Assembly (NCBI RefSeq): GCF_001649575.2
Contig: NC_051440.1
Location: forward strand, 23,497,508-23,561,507
Direction of reading: 5' to 3'
Length of the DNA stretch: 64,000 nucleotides
DNA from: Kryptolebias marmoratus
Lineage: Eukaryota; Chordata; Actinopteri; Cyprinodontiformes; Rivulidae
Shown here in pieces: positions 62,766 to 64,000 of this stretch. The notes below the pieces were generated by a model. It was not told the origin of the DNA and searched no databases. It saw nothing but the letters and a program-made list of their open reading frames with translations. Positions within the stretch are counted from its first letter, which is position 1. Every line of letters begins with the position of its first letter. The translations under genes and the position numbers were made by a program.

Positions 62766-63004
62766 AAAGTATAATATGGTTAGAAGATTTTAGGCACTGT
62801 TAGATACTAACGATAAGGTAAAGTTAGCTTAGTTTAAAAATGCCTAGTTATATCAAAAAGTGTCTCAAGTCTCTAAACAGATACTTTAAATTGGTATAGT
62901 ACAATAAAAACATAATATGATTTATTAATTATGGTAAGACTTATTAGATGATAATGAATATAAAATGCTGATTTAAAAAAACGTAACAAAAAAACAACAA
63001 CAAA

Positions 63005-63895
63005 AGACCATTATTTCAAGCCGATCCTTCATCCTGAACATTTCTAACTCAGTGGACAGCAGTGAAGAAGAAAACTCCCTTTTAACAGGAAGACACCTTC
63101 ATCAGAACCAGAATCAGGATGGGCGGTCATTTGGCTCGACTGTCTGTGGTGTGTCCGGGTCAAAGGACAGGAAAGAGACGCAGACAAAAACAAGCCAAGA
63201 ATACCTGTTGTTATGAATAACGAGTGAGAACAAAAGTTACTACCAAAATACAGTGTAAGTATTTACAATCCTGAAGAGTAAAGGGAGTAAAACTAGCAGG
63301 TAGATCATCTCACCCATAAACTATGCTAACAAAACAGAGGTCAGGGTCACACAAGTTAGGCTTAACTATAAACTTTATCTAGAAGAAAATGTTACACATA
63401 GTCTTCAGGGCTAAAAATCGTACACAGAGTTGGTTCCACAACAGAAGAGACGGGTAACTAAAGGCTCTCTGGGAACTGAAACCTTTGACTATGAAGTCTG
63501 AGAGTAACAGAGTCTGTTGGGATAATTTGTTACTATTAGAGCTCTCTGGTATGATCCAGGAGAACTGTCAACAAAAAGCCTTATATGTAAGAATTTCACG
63601 TTTTAATTTGTTTTTTTTAATGACCTAAGCTCTATTAATTGTAATCTCTCCTGATGATTCTCATCAAACTTTTATTCCAGCTTCTTAAATCAGCCTTAGG
63701 CTTTTCAAGATAGTTTTTTTTACAATATCTTGATAAAGAATGTCAAAAGTCCAGCTTAAAAAAATGTCTAATAGCTTTTACATGAAATAGCGCTTCTGCA
63801 TCTGTCTGAGACAGGATGTCCATAACTTTGGAAATATTGCGCAAATGAAATAAGGACATCCTAGAAACTTGCTTTTTATGCAAGTTAGGCAAAGT
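63005..63895 (-). mobile_element. L2-clade LINE, 3' part
   Basis: Non-LTR retrotransposon relic on the minus strand. At about 63,785-63,866 the minus strand encodes LFHLRNISK followed by LSQTDAEAL, the C-terminal signature of teleost L2 reverse-transcriptase proteins. The DNA then continues through AGAGAGTTACA-type degenerate C-terminal sequence to a 3' region with AAAGGGAGTTTTC-like sequence; on plus it reads AAAACTCCCTTTTAACAGGA, ACCTTCATCAGAACCAG, GGATGGGCGGTCATTTGGC and GGAAAGAGACGCAGAC. It has stops and indels and is dead. The reverse-transcriptase core would lie beyond the window end. Confidence 0.78.
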
Positions 63896-64000
63896 GCTTC
63901 AGTCAAAAAAAAGTTGATCTTTTGTCTGTGTTGTGAAATATGAAGCAATTTCGTAATTAGTATTGCATAAATGTAAAGACTGTAATGCTGAATTGTAGGT
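63896..64000. other. window end, possibly L2 continuation
   Basis: AT-rich, with no clear match to the L2 family. It may be diverged LINE sequence or flanking DNA. Confidence 0.3.

Overview
The window looks like non-coding nuclear DNA of a bony fish, most likely a percomorph-type teleost. The evidence is an AT-rich background, many long simple repeats, and interspersed elements that I recognise as typical teleost families: Rex3/RTE, L2, DANA/V-SINE-like SINEs, a Gypsy-type LTR, piggyBac-like MITEs and several unnamed teleost repeats. There are no bacterial-type genes, operons, CRISPR arrays, rRNAs or tRNAs. I found no convincing complete protein-coding gene. Nearly every open frame is short, lacks recognisable domains, or lies inside a microsatellite or transposon relic. 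The only gene-like signal is one candidate internal exon at 41,233-41,377 on the minus strand, of unknown product. The window is therefore an intergenic desert or part of a very large intron.

Layout. At 1-8.8 kb there are three large microsatellites, (TA)n, (TATC)42 and (TC)38, in otherwise featureless sequence. At 8.8-9.4 kb lie two inverted arms of a fold-back repeat family that recurs at 20, 30.5 and 34.9-35.4 kb. At 9.8-11.1 kb are two balanced-composition patches that resemble conserved enhancers. At 11.4-12 kb are two different dispersed teleost repeats, with relatives at 22.9-23.2 kb and 44.2 kb. At 17-19 kb are a CA repeat, a C-tract and a G-quadruplex-type cluster. At 24.5-25.9 kb is a 5'-truncated Rex3-like LINE, invaded by a short SINE that still shows its target-site duplication. 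At 33.7-39 kb are several enhancer-like patches and a SINE. At 40-44.3 kb are a MITE candidate, the candidate exon and the 5' part of another Rex3-like copy. At 50.4 kb is a short piggyBac-like MITE between TTAA sites. At 51.3-52.7 kb are a solo LTR with a 5-bp duplication and a second, more decayed LTR-like block. At 54.2-54.6 kb is a SINE whose 3' tail has expanded into a GATG microsatellite. At 62.4-64 kb are an LTR-like block and the 3' part of an L2 LINE that runs toward the window end.

No genes act together here. The biology visible is transposon insertion, nesting and decay, microsatellite growth, and possible long-range regulatory DNA. Family names come from memory of teleost repeats, not from a database search. 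Enhancer calls rest on composition and motifs only.
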